DNA of 64,000 bases from Brassica napus (Eukaryota > Streptophyta > Magnoliopsida > Brassicales > Brassicaceae). A model generated the notes under the pieces. It worked only from the letters and a program-made list of their open reading frames with translations. It ran no database searches and was not told the DNA's origin. The position numbers were made by a program, and so were the translations under genes. Shown in pieces: positions 44,810 through 55,623 of the stretch. The DNA lies in the NCBI RefSeq assembly GCF_020379485.1, contig NC_063437.1, positions 17,013,726-17,077,725 on the forward strand, in the 5' to 3' direction. Within the stretch, counting starts at the first letter, position 1; every line of letters starts with the position of its first letter.

Positions 44810-44884
44810 CTTTCCTTTGAGAATACAGAGGAGGGCCTCCCATACGCTGGACGAAGAACTCATACTGGTTCTGGATGACAAACT
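44810..44884 (-). pseudogene. Captured exon of 2-on-2 haemoglobin (GLB3 type)
   Basis: The minus strand reads [10 protein letters not shown], then [14 protein letters not shown], followed by a GT splice donor. This matches the middle of plant group-2 truncated haemoglobin GLB3 (from memory: [18 protein letters not shown]). The haem-pocket remainder is absent. It sits upstream of the reticulon fragment in the same orientation, so a transcript could fuse the two. Confidence 0.75.
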
Positions 44885-45902
44885 GTGGAGGTGGAATAAC
44901 CTTCTGTGGAAGCTAATCTCCTGAAATTTACAAGAACAAATTCAACTTAAAACCCGCAAAAGTTACATGACATAACAAATTAAAACTTCAATGGGCTGGA
45001 GACACCACAAAGTTATTGCATTCTCCTGAAAATTGAACCTAAGAACTATAAAACAGAGCAGAATAGTACACAATCAAGTGAAGTCTTAACAAACTGAGGC
45101 TAGAACCCATATAAATGACGAGACAGAGCATATTAAAACATCAATGAAGACATAACTAAGTTACTGTCTTTCCTGAAACCCATTAGCGAGCTTGAAAACC
45201 AAAACCACAATAGAGAAATGAGCCTAAATGCTACGAAACAGAACAGATTAATCCACAATCAAGTAAAGTCTAGCAAACTAAACCATCAATAAAGATACCA
45301 AGAAAGATTAAAACTTTACAGAAGATATGAACAAAGCTACTGTATTTCATGAAACCCATAAGCGAGCTTGAAAGTCAAACACCACTAGAACAAATAAAAT
45401 AGAAAGACCATAGAGAGGGTTACTGTGGGAGGTGAAGGAACCCCCCATGGCCATAAGAGAAGTTAATCGACCCAGCTTGAAGAGAGTGAGCAGGCGCGAA
45501 GATAAAATAGGGTTTATGGTGGCCATTTTTGTCCGTTTCAAGCAAGTGGAGAGGAAGAGAAGAAGATTGTGGCCATCGTTACGAAGCATTGACGGCGGTG
45601 AGAAGGAGAGAACGGGAGAGGATGGAAGACGACACGTGTATCAAGAGCCGGTGCTTCTTCTTCTTAATTAAGCTCCGCTGCTTAAGGTAATTGTGATTTT
45701 TCTTTTTTTTTAATTACAAAAAAACCTAAGCACCCCACTTAAAACCTCCCGTTAATGCTGCTCTTACTAAATTTATTTACTACGGGGATACTAATCAAAA
45801 CCTTCTCATATAAACTCTTTCAATTAAATTCCTAATATTAGTTTTTATTTTATTTTAAAAATACAAACAGTAATTAAGATTTTTTTTACTAAATATGCTT
45901 AA

Positions 45903-46284
45903 CTAGGTGTTTTGCCCGCGATGCGTGCTTAAACATTTTTATAATTTTTGAAAAGTTTTTTGTACATTATATTCATTATACTCAAATAAATCTTAAAATA
46001 ACTTAATATTATATTTTTAATTATATAATTAATTTTTTTTATTTGATTAATATTTAATTATATAATTTATGTTTTAATTTTTTTACTAAAATATTTTTCA
46101 GATAACAATACAATATATATATATAGAAATTATTATTTTTTAATTATATTTTTAGATTTTGGATAGTTCAATATTCTATTTTAATTATATAATTAAAAAT
46201 TTTATTTGATTAATATTTAGCTATATAATTCATGTTTTTAACTTTTTATATATAATAAATTTACTTCGTAAATAATAGTATAGA
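45903..46284 (-). mobile_element. Short non-autonomous Helitron
   Basis: On the minus strand it starts TCTATACTATTATTTACGAA (46284 downward) and ends in CTAG at 45903, flanked by A and T. GCATCGCGGGC lies near the 3' end as part of the terminal hairpin, whose stem is partly degraded. The inside matches the AT-rich unit of the element at 16812, so both belong to one family. Confidence 0.7.
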
Positions 46285-46582
46285 TGAAATATTTGGAAGT
46301 AACTCTATATTGGAACTTGACATTAGCGAACTAATTTTACGTGATCAAACATTACATACAAATTTTTGGTTTAATCTAACTAATACTTTTTTGCAATATA
46401 TCAATTTTGTTTAGGTACTTCATAATGTGTCAATTAAGTAATTACTTTTCTTATATTATAATAGTATAAATATAGGGATTTTTGCAACATTAACCTACAA
46501 CTTAAAGTCAAACACAAAACTAACCTCCTTTTTTTTTGAAAATTGGTTTTGCCCTATTCACCCCACAAGTTCATATAATTTA

Positions 46583-46626
46583 CGAAAATGCCATCAATTT
46601 TTTTTTTTTTTTTCGAAAATGACATC
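46583..46626. repeat. Possible poly(T) insertion with 13-bp duplication
   Basis: CGAAAATGCCATC (46583-46595) and CGAAAATGACATC (46614-46626) flank a run of about 16 Ts. This could be a tail-only retroposon insertion, minus orientation, inside the Mutator-like element. One mismatch makes it weaker than the others. Confidence 0.4.
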
Positions 46627-47009
46627 TTTACTCTCTCACCCTCATCATCTTCAAGTAATTACAAGATTGCCATTGTCATCAATACCACAACCACCATGAA
46701 CAACCAATTTGAAGCTCTTAATGCTCCTAAAATCGATTTACCCTTCTTCTTTTTCCATTCTTGTGAACTAAACACAACATATCTCTCACTTTCTCTCCAC
46801 AATGAGCTAAAAAAACCCAAGATTTTGATTCTAAAATTTTTATGGTTCATAGAGTCATAGAAGCTAACGATTATGGGTGGGTGACTTCCGTTTGTGATTC
46901 TGTGTGCTTGGAGAAGCCTTATGTATGCTAAGGAACTTATCTCACCAATTTAAGGTATGACATCGAGTTTTTTTCCAGATCTGTTCGTCAGACGACTTAC
47001 TTGGGAAGT

Positions 47010-47910
47010 CGTCTGGCTGTAGACGACTTACCTTTCAGTCGTCTGGCTGTAGACGACTTACCTGGAAGTCGTCTGGTCAACGCAGAGGTTATTTTTGCAA
47101 TTGACTTTGAAATCTGTAACCTGAGACGACTGAAAGTTAAGTCGTCTACTATTGTTTGGTTTCAAAAAAAATTCCAAAGAACCTAGACGACTTACATTTC
47201 AGTCGTCATAGGTTAGTTTTGTATTTGACTGGATAATTTCAGAAGTTTGACTTCCCCAGACGACTTACATTTCAGTCGTCTGGCGAAAATTAAAATAATA
47301 ATATTTTTTTTTAAAGTAAACGACTTACAATTAAGTAGTCATAGGTTAGTTTTGCAATTGAAAAAAAAAACTTCAAGATTTAATTATACACAGACGACTT
47401 ATAATTCAGTCGTCCACCAGACGACTTAATTGTAAGTCGTCCAGGATTTTTTTCCGAGATTCTGGTCAAACCTCGTAAATTCTGGACGACTTACATTTCA
47501 GTCGTCTCGTGGACGACTGAATTATAAGTCGTCTGTATATAATTAAATCTTGAAGTTTTTTTTTTCAATTGCAAAACTAACCTATGACGACTTAACTGTA
47601 AGTCGTCTACTTTTAAAAAAATATTATTATTTTAATTTTCACTAGACGACTGAAATGTAAGTCGTCCAAAAAGTCAAACTTCTGAAATAATCCAGTCAAA
47701 TGCAAAACTAACCTCTGACGACTGAAATGTAAGTCGTCTAGCTTTTTTGGAGTTTTTTTTAACCAAACAATAGTAGACGACTTAACTTTCAGTCGTCCGA
47801 AATAACAGATTTCAAAGTCAATTGCAAAAATAACCTCTGCGTTGACCAGACGATATATAGTTTAGTCGTCTAGACAACTTAGATTGAAGTCGTCCGCGTC
47901 TTCTCCACTA
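47010..47910. repeat. Long inverted repeat centred near 47461
   Basis: GTCAACGCAGAGG begins at 47076 and its complement ends at 47846. Matching continues inward ('caattgacttt', 'ttaagtcgtc', 'cttcaagatttaat' and their complements) to about 47444 and 47482. The arms are about 400 bases each with a loop of about 40 bases. Within the arms, each GACGACTT...AAGTCGTC pair is itself a small palindrome. Confidence 0.85.
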
Positions 47911-48397
47911 GTTTTTAAGTCTTCTACGTTAGTTTTTGAATAACTTGTATTTTTAAGAGTGATAAGTAACTTCAAGATATGTAAAACTCATATTTACAAA
48001 ATATGTTCTCTCCCTTAGTTTTACTAAATTTGACTAAGTTTTTCAATGCAAACTTATAAAAAATATGATATGCTTTGACTAGTTACTATTGTTTGTTTCC
48101 ATCTCTTACCAACATTCTTGTTTATTAAGATGAGAAAAAGGCCATTGGAGTTTATTATTGCATATGAGAGATCCAAAGATAAGAAAAATGCTACTGAAGT
48201 CTATTATTTCATTGATTTGTAAATGTGTAAACACATTGTTAGCACATTTAATACATCTTGGAAAATATTATTACTGATTTTACAAAAAATTCACAACTAA
48301 AAGAGTATACATGCAATTCATAAAACAGACCACAAACAAAACAATTATAGATCATTCATCTACAAAGACAAGCTTGGATTCCACTTGAGTAGACAAG

Positions 48398-49480
48398 ACC
48401 AGACAACTTTTAAGAAGTCCAGACGACTTCTAAGAAGTCCAGACGACTTCTAAGAAGTCCAGACGACTTCCAGGATGTTCAGACGACTTTGCCAGAAGAC
48501 TTTTAGGAAGTTCGGACGACTTCCAGACGACTTTACAGGAAGTCCAGACGACTTTTAGGAAGTCCAGACGACTTCCAGACGACTTCCAGATGACTTCCAG
48601 ACGACTAACAAGTAAGTCGTCCCAGAAGTCTTCCAGATCTGAAAAACCTGCATATTAAATCCAGATCTGAAAAACCTGCATATTCAAAAACGTTCAAATG
48701 GCTTAAAAACAGAAAAAATGAGTGGAAGATTAGATAAATCTACCTTTACAGAACACACAAAAATACATATCTAAAAATAATAGATCTACCTTTAAATTAG
48801 TGGAAGATGAGTACCAAATAATTAAAAACCTGCAAAAAAAAATAGATTAGTAACAAAGACATGAGACAAAATTGAAAAAATCATATAAAGTTTGGTGTTT
48901 TCAAGTCAAAGAGATTAGAGTGGGTTTGGAGAGTTTTAGTTTGGGAAAAAAGTAAGAACTTTATACAACAAGAAGTTACCAAATGAACAAAAATCAGACA
49001 TAAGAACTTACCAAAACGCTCAGAAAAATCCAGACGACTTCCTAGAAGTCCAGACGACTTCCTGGAAGTCCAGACGACTTCCTGGAAGTCCAGACGACTT
49101 TGTCAGAAGACTTCCAAGAAGTCCAGACGACTTCCAGACGACTAACAGGTAAGTCGTCCCAGAAGTCTTCCAGATCTGAAAAACCTGCACATCAAATCCA
49201 GATCTGAAAAACCTGCATATTCATAAACGTTCAAATGACTTAAAAATAGAGAAAATGAGTGGAAGATTAGATAAATCTACATTTATAGAACACACAAAAA
49301 TACATATCTAAAATTAATAGATCTACCTCTAAATTAGTGGAAGTTGAGTACCGTTTGATTAAAAACCTGCAAAAGAGATAGATTAGTAAGAAATACATGA
49401 GACAAAACTGAAAAATTCATATAAAGTTTGGTGTTTTCAAGTCAAAGAGATTAGAGAGAGGTTGGAGAGTTTTAGAATGA
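48398..49480. repeat. Duplicated 537-bp unit with 20-bp direct arrays
   Basis: A direct array of about 20-base units (AGAAGTCCAGACGACTTCT-like) at 48398-48625 is followed by a unique tail (48621-48960). A similar array at 49029-49160 is followed by the same tail (49158-49480). The offset is about 537 bases. Confidence 0.8.
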
Positions 49481-50619
49481 TGAACATTACATTTTTGTTA
49501 CAGCCATTTGAGAGGAGGAGAGAGAATGTGTAAATTTTTCTTTATATAGGGAGACAAAAAATCCAATTAGATTAAATATTTTTGACTCAGACGACTTCCT
49601 GGACGACTTACATTTCAGTCGTCTGGTGAAGAAATTAAAACAGACGACTTACATGTAAGTCGTCGAGAAGAGTTTAATATTTTTAGCGGGAAATTAAATA
49701 TTTTTAGCGGGAAACTAAAATAGAAGACTTTCCAGACGACTTACAAGTAAGTCGTCTGGACGACTGAAATATATGTCGTCCGGGTAAATTATTCAACAGA
49801 CGACTGAAATATAAGTCGTCCACACCCTAAACATAACCCCTAAACTTAATTATCTAATTAAACACTTCATAAAACCAAATCAAACTTGAAAAGTGTTTAC
49901 TATACACAGAAATAAACACATATAGGTGAAAACTAATTTTTGAAAAAAACATTTTAGTTTTCCAAAATCTAACCCTAACAATACATACAATACTACAACA
50001 TATGTTTGCCAAACTCCTAAACCAAAGTATTTCATGATTCACTACTTCCACTCATATATCTTCAAAACAAATCAATTTTATCATATCTTAATTTATATCA
50101 GTTAAAACTGTTTATAATTACTTGATTTTTATTTTTTACGCATCAAAATATTTTTTACAAGATTTATAAATTATTTTTAAAATAAACTGGTACCAGACGA
50201 CTTACACTTCAGTCGTCCAGACGACTTCCAACATCTCAGACGACTCAGACGATTTACTGGGGCTATATTCGTAAAAATGGCTTCTGCTTTTTTGTTTGGT
50301 CACAAGGGGCTGAGCTGTAATTTCACTAGGCTTTTAGGTTAGTTTTGCATTTGATTCAAGTTTGGGTATAGGTTTAGAATTAAAATCAAGTTGTGGGTTA
50401 GTTTTGGCAAAAATCCCATAAATATAACTTGAAAATAAAAATATAATATACAATAAATAGTCGGATATATATGGTCCGATATACAATGGTAAATTCTGAA
50501 ATACACATACGAAACCACAAAACAAAAACAACATATACAACAATCAAACCAAAAAAAAGTAAAAGTAAAGGCAAACACATTAACCTCTGCAAACAAATTT
50601 CTCTCTACTAGTTAAACAC

Positions 50620-51867
50620 TTAGAACAAATGAAGCATCATAGCAATCATGAATCCGAATCCCAAAACAAGGCTTTTCGTAGAGGAAGAGGAGGAGGAGTC
50701 AACCGGAGGAGCTCCTGCTCCGGAAAGATCAGCCGTCGTATCCGTACCACTAGAAGGGAAGCTCCCGACGGTTTTGGTGGTGGTGCTGCTAGAGCTGGCA
50801 GGTGAGCCTGGGAACAACGGCAAAGAAGTCCCCGCTGCAGCCGTTGGAGAAAGTCCCGGCGACTGTGCCGGAATAAGAGGCAGAGAGGAGGAAGGAAGCG
50901 GAGTTGAGGAAGAAGGAGAGAGAGCAGGGACAGGGTTAAGAGGTTGTATTGGTAGAACAGAAGAAGGTGAAGGCGCGTTTATATATGGAATTAACAGAGT
51001 TTGGAACCGGTGCGGTTGGTGCTGAGTTTGCGGTTGGAATAACGTTTACTTCAAGTTTCATCCCTTGTGTGCAATGTCCAGGCATTCCACAAATGAAGTA
51101 CCTAAACATAATTTATCACGAATTATGAATATTGCCAAGTATATATATATACATATATATATATAAATCATGTCATATAAGTCTTTGTTGTAGTAACCTT
51201 TTTCCAGGAGTGGTGAGAGGAACAATGGAGTTTCCATTAGCGAACGTTATAAGCGGTTTAACCGCTTGACAGCTGTCGAATTCCGGTTTGGTGACTTCAA
51301 CGACGTCGTGGAATGCAGAAGGGTAAGCAAAAACTGTGTGTAGCAAAAAAAATTTGTGTTCATCAAAGAACATTAGAAATTAATAGGAAAAGAATTAATA
51401 GGAATAAAATTTTGGAAATGATGAAGAATGAGAGTTCAATTATCAAAATTAATAAGAAACAAATTTACATTATAATTCTCTAAAAAAAAAGGGAATGAAA
51501 AAGAATGAAGAGAAAAAATATTTCTCATGAATGGTAATCTTTTTAAGGAACGTTAAGGAATATAATATTCTTTTTCATTCAAACCCATAGTGTTCAGAGT
51601 ATTCCTTTTCATTTTCTTGGTTGCCATTCAAACCCATAGTGTTCAGATTTTTAGTCTTGTTTATGTTGAAACAAAGATTAGCATGAAGATGTGTTAATTA
51701 CCAAGATTATCTCCAACAGCAAATGTTTGTCCTGCAGCCCAAGTTCCAAGATTAGTGCCTACGGTCCAACCACTAGGACCACCAATTGTATGGTCTGTAG
51801 GTACTGCTAGACCGATGAGTGTACTTGCGAAGACCAATAATATGATCAGCATTTCTCTGGATGCCAT
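50620..51867 (-). pseudogene. UCC1: Uclacyanin 1-like blue-copper protein gene with a frameshift
   Basis: Three exons: 51867-51702, 51333-51198 and 51101-50620. Exon 1 encodes a signal peptide ([20 protein letters not shown]) and the domain start ([16 protein letters not shown]). Exons 2-3 complete a plastocyanin-like domain with copper ligands His (AFHDV), Cys, His and Met ([11 protein letters not shown]). In exon 3 the frame shifts at about 50978-50986, where TCCATATATAAAC appears to carry four extra bases. The Pro/Ser-rich stalk and GPI-anchor signal ([17 protein letters not shown], ending at 50620) are therefore out of frame, and translation would stop about a dozen codons later. The result would be a secreted, unanchored copper domain. 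Position between ZIP3 and HDG3 fits At2g32300. A sequencing error in the TA run is possible. Confidence 0.8.
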
Positions 51868-53472
51868 TCTCTTCTCTTTTTTATTTTGTGAGGGAAAATC
51901 AACAAGAGCTTGAAAGATAGATCAAAGAGATGATGATGTTTGGTGCTTAACGTTTGGTGTCAGATGTGTGTGTATATAGTGGTTTTAGGAAGAAGTGATT
52001 GAAAAAGAATCTTCGGTGAGCAGAGTTGGTAAATAATTTAACTTGTGTTTGTATCTGTTGAGAGTTAGTATTTATGTTGGATCAAGTAAAGAACTAATAA
52101 TGGATCAAGAAGCCTTTTTATTTTATTTAACCTAATCCATAAATAGCCAGACAACGTTCTTGGTGCTACACTTGTCGAATGAAAACCAGTTTAGTTGCAC
52201 CGAAAACCAGTTTAGTTGCACCGATTGTAATAAGTTACAAACTCTACCCATTTTAATGGAATTCACATATTTGGCAAAAAAAAAAAAACGCAAGTTCCTT
52301 AACTGCTTACGAAGACATGTAAATTATATATTATTCATAGGAAAGTGTAGTATATGAAAGTTACACAAGTTTCTGTATATAAGAAACAAATCAACGAGTT
52401 TTTGGTTAAATAAGAAAAAAATGTCTTTGTTTTGGTCAACGGTTTACGTGTTTGATTGACTTTAGCAATTCTTTTTTTTTTTTGAAAAAATGTTAAATTT
52501 ATTCAAATAAAAAAAAACTTTTTTACATCAGGTGTAACATTGTTTTATTTTTGCAATAAGAAAAAATATTGAAGATCAAAAGCAACTTAATCTCTTGCTA
52601 ACTTCTTGTGGCAAACCAATCCATTACTTTTGATATATTTTCTACGTAATTCATCTACGTAAATAAACGCATGCATACTGCTTGAGTGATTAGTATAGCG
52701 TTCAGTCGTGAAACTTGAAACTCATAGAGCTTTCTTTACTTTTGATATATTTTCTGAAAGCTTATGATTTTGAGAAGCCTAATGTGGAGCCAGCTCTATA
52801 ACCATGGTGGTCTAATGGTAGGCGGTTGCTAAACAATTAGTTAAAAATTAAGATAAAAATATATAATCAAATAAATATTTTCATGATAAAAAATATATTT
52901 TCAAAAAGACCGTATAAAAGGAATTATTATACTTGATACTACGATCAACGGGGTGAGTGGACACTACAACTTTTAAACGATTTGCTAGATCTCCAAATTA
53001 GTTCTCGGGTCGATGTAACTAAAACTTCACAATGAAACGTGGGCGATGCAATGTGTAGTAAAACGTAACACAATTCATTTTGTTGCGGACTCAACATAAT
53101 TACTTGTATACTAATATATGTACATTGTATGGATGGTATAAACGTAACCCTTTTATCTATAAAAAGTTGTGATCCTTTCAATAGGCATTTGGTTTTCAAT
53201 TCAGGTTCGATTCAGTTAATTTATCTTTTTTTTTTGGTTTTCGACTTCAGGTAACCAAAGATGAACCATCCTAAAGTTTGTTAGATTAGATTATCATTCG
53301 GTTCTTTTTTTTTGTATGGATATTGTGTTAAGAACCGGTAATACCCAAAAATTTATCCTATCAAATTTGGTTCTGGCTACATTTATACCCAAAATTTGGA
53401 GAATATTGACTTTCCATTTGACAAACTTAATCAATTTCGGAACAGTTAGCTTACTCTGCTAGCAATAAATAA
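51868..53472. other. Intergenic upstream of UCC1
   Basis: No gene is seen. It holds the UCC1 promoter and a perfect 21-bp tandem duplication (52181-52201 and 52202-52222). It then runs into AT-rich sequence. Confidence 0.45.
52181..52222. repeat. Perfect 21-bp tandem duplication
   Basis: Two exact adjacent copies of a 21-base unit beginning gaaaaccagttt, about 315 bases upstream of the UCC1 ATG. Confidence 0.75.
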
Positions 53473-53505
53473 CTAGGCTAAGATCCGCGTTATACGCAGA
53501 ATGCA
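53473..53505 (-). mobile_element. Helitron-like 3' terminus
   Basis: The minus strand reads CTGCG-TATAA-CGCGGATC and, a few bases later, CTAG followed by T. Hairpin plus CTAG|T is a Helitron 3' end. The 5' end of this copy was not located; it may be displaced by the insertion at 53721. Confidence 0.45.
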
Positions 53506-53720
53506 TAGTTATGGATAATTTGTGTTAATAATAAAGTTTATATACTAATTTTAAACACATTTTTATGGGGTAAAATATTGGACCAAGAAAATGCTTGCCA
53601 TTGATGGACCATATATAACCATAAACTAATAAGATAACCATAACTTCTTCTTGGTATATAGATATTATTATATATTTTTGGCTTATTAATAAGAAATAGA
53701 CCTATATTTTTGTTTATATA

Positions 53721-54629
53721 CGGGAAAATTTCATAAAAGTACTCCAACTAAATTTTGTTACATTTTAATACCTTAAATTTTTTGCTACCCAGTTTAATAC
53801 ATTAACTAATCATTTAGCTCATTTTAATACATAAAAGTTTAAACATGTTTCCATTTTAACACCTAAATTTGTTTATTTTAATTTTAATCTAAAGTATTAA
53901 TAAATTTTAACCAAATTGTAAATTTCTCCAAAAATTAAGAAAAATCATGAAAATTCTACTTTTATTTTAAATTTTTAGGAAAGAAAGTAACTAAATCTTG
54001 AAGAAATATTTACATGAAAAGACAGTTAACTTTCAAAGAAAAAATAAATTTATTTTTATTTCAGAAAACAAACTAAATTCGATATTTAAAACATAAAATT
54101 TTATTACACAATTTAAAATTATCTAAAATTTAGTTACTTATTTCCAAAACATAAAATAAAATTACAATTTTCAAATATTGTTTTTTTAATTTTATTTGAA
54201 ACTTGTTAATATTTCTGACTAAAATATACTCAATCTATTTTTTTTTTAAGTTTCACTTTATCATTTTCACGAAGATTAAAAATTGTGCAATAGACTAATA
54301 TATTTTTATTTAATGTATGATTAATTAAATAAAAATGATTTAAATAAAAAAATATTTGTTATTCAAGAGGGTAAAAAATAAATTCAATGTACAAAGTTAC
54401 ATTGAAATTTTAGAACGACAGTTTTTTAAACAACAAATTAGACCTAAAGTGACACTTATTATGAAACAAACATAGTATACATTTTGGGTATTAAATGGAT
54501 CCAAATTTACAAAAAAAATGTATTAAAATGAAAAAAAAAAATTAGTTAAGATATTAAAATGGGTAGCAAAAAAAATAGGTATTAAAAATTTTAACGAAAT
54601 TTAATTAAAGTATTTTTTTGAAATTTTCA
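53721..54629. mobile_element. TIR element of about 0.9 kb
   Basis: Left GGGAAAATTTCATAAAAGTA and right (complement) TGAAAATTTCAAAAAAATAC are imperfect inverted ends. The similarity continues inward for about 100 bases ('ttttgctaccca' and its complement). TTTATATA flanks both sides (53713-53720, 54630-54637), an 8-bp duplication. No coding. hAT or Mutator-like type is undecided. Confidence 0.6.
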
Positions 54630-55336
54630 TTTATATATCAATAAGAAATGGACCATGCCAAAATTAATGTGCAAATCGTATAATATATTACAGCCGTCAT
54701 TAGTTTCTATAGAAATCAAATAATGCAAATCGTATCATATATAAGCGCAAACATGATATATGTAAGGTAACTCATGATCTACATTCCTTGTTTTTTTGAA
54801 GGATTAATATCAATACGATTAAGTAAATAGACTTGTGTAGGAAGGGCTTTTAGCTGCAACTGCAAATTTTATTGATGTAGAATTATTTCAAAAACTTTCA
54901 AAAGAATAGATATTAGGAGCTTGAAAATTGATTTTCAAAACTAACATATCCTCTTTACTAAAGCATGATTGTACATTAATGTGGCTTGTGGAAAGCATTT
55001 ACCAGTCACCCCTTGTGTTTAAACATTTTACGGAAAGAAATACAAGTGTAATAGCATTATTATCACATATTTATCTTATTAAAATAGAAATATTTTAAGT
55101 TTTTGTTTGACAACATAAATAGCAGTTAAAAAAATAGTAATGTTTGGAAACATGGATAGCAGTAAGTTATGAAAAAAGTAATAAACTTATGCTATTAAAA
55201 AAATCGGAAGGTCATTACATTATATTAAAAAAATAATGAGCTTATGTTACTTGATATACATATTCAAATCAAAATAATAATTTAAAATTTATTTATATAA
55301 AAAATTCATTCAAAAAAATATATATATTCAAAATTT
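54630..55336. other. Intergenic, nothing distinct
   Basis: Very AT-rich; no gene or classifiable repeat was seen. Confidence 0.4.
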
Positions 55337-55382
55337 GATTTTTACTAACATTTTTTTTTTTGAAACAGATTTTTACTAACAT
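55337..55382 (-). repeat. Micro-retroposon scar with 15-bp duplication
   Basis: GATTTTTACTAACAT at 55337-55351 is repeated at 55368-55382. The 16-base insert is, on the minus strand, TGTTTC plus ten As, the same 3' end as the scar at 13959. Confidence 0.7.
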
Positions 55383-55623
55383 ATTTTCCAATAACCAGTA
55401 TAAAAATGTTTTCAATATATATAAAAAAAATACAATACAAAGCTCAATTTCAAACACCAACTTAAATTATATTTTTTTATATTTCACATTGAAATTTAAA
55501 AATATAATATATATGATTATTTATATGATTGTACGTATAAAATATTATTAGTTATATGATTACTTATATGATAATACATATTTTTGTAACCTATGATGAC
55601 ACATATAGGATATATAATAGTGA

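Larger units (their letters stand above)
43989..45763. mobile_element. Pack-type PIF/Harbinger-like element with host exons
   Basis: The inverted ends GAGCACCATTAAC (43989-44001) and GTTAATGCTGCTC (45751-45763) match at 12 of 13 positions. TTA flanks both sides (43986-43988, 45764-45766), the expected TWA target duplication. The sequence right of it (45770-45890) matches 41515-41640, the upstream region of the sister F-box gene, which supports an insertion. The 1.8 kb interior holds fragments of a reticulon gene and a haemoglobin gene (separate entries). It also has two or three direct copies of a roughly 175-bp unit (45069-45400) and an unrecognised ATG-led frame (minus, from about 45529: MATINPILSSRLLTLFKLG). 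Confidence 0.75.
46475..50417. mobile_element. Non-autonomous Mutator-like element made of GACGACTT foldback repeats
   Basis: The element starts GGGATTTTTGC and ends GCAAAAATCCC. The first 30 or so bases of each end are imperfect inverted repeats (both have CTACAACTT/CCACAACTT about 20 bases in). ATAAATATA lies directly before (46466-46474) and after it (50418-50426): a perfect 9-bp duplication, the size used by Mutator-like elements. The 3.9 kb interior has no transposase. It contains dozens of GACGACTT/AAGTCGTC motifs in four blocks (about 46985-47910, 48398-48625, 49029-49160, 49586-49830) and a last cluster at 50190-50256. It ends about 200 bases from the 3' end of UCC1. Confidence 0.8.

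Noticed and set aside
47001..47186. ORF with repeats of RLAVDDLP
   Set aside because: It is only the translation of the GACGACTT repeat; no start context or homologue.
46985..50256. CRISPR-like array (short motif repeated with spacers)
   Set aside because: The organism is a plant, spacing is irregular, motifs occur in both orientations, and the whole lies inside a transposon with a 9-bp duplication.
50648..51025. 125-codon Glu/Gly-rich ORF on the plus strand
   Set aside because: It is the antisense of the Pro/Ser-rich exon 3 of UCC1.
52790..52830. tRNA-like 'ggtggtctaatggta' string
   Set aside because: No cloverleaf can be drawn and no B box follows; no tRNA gene was found in the window.
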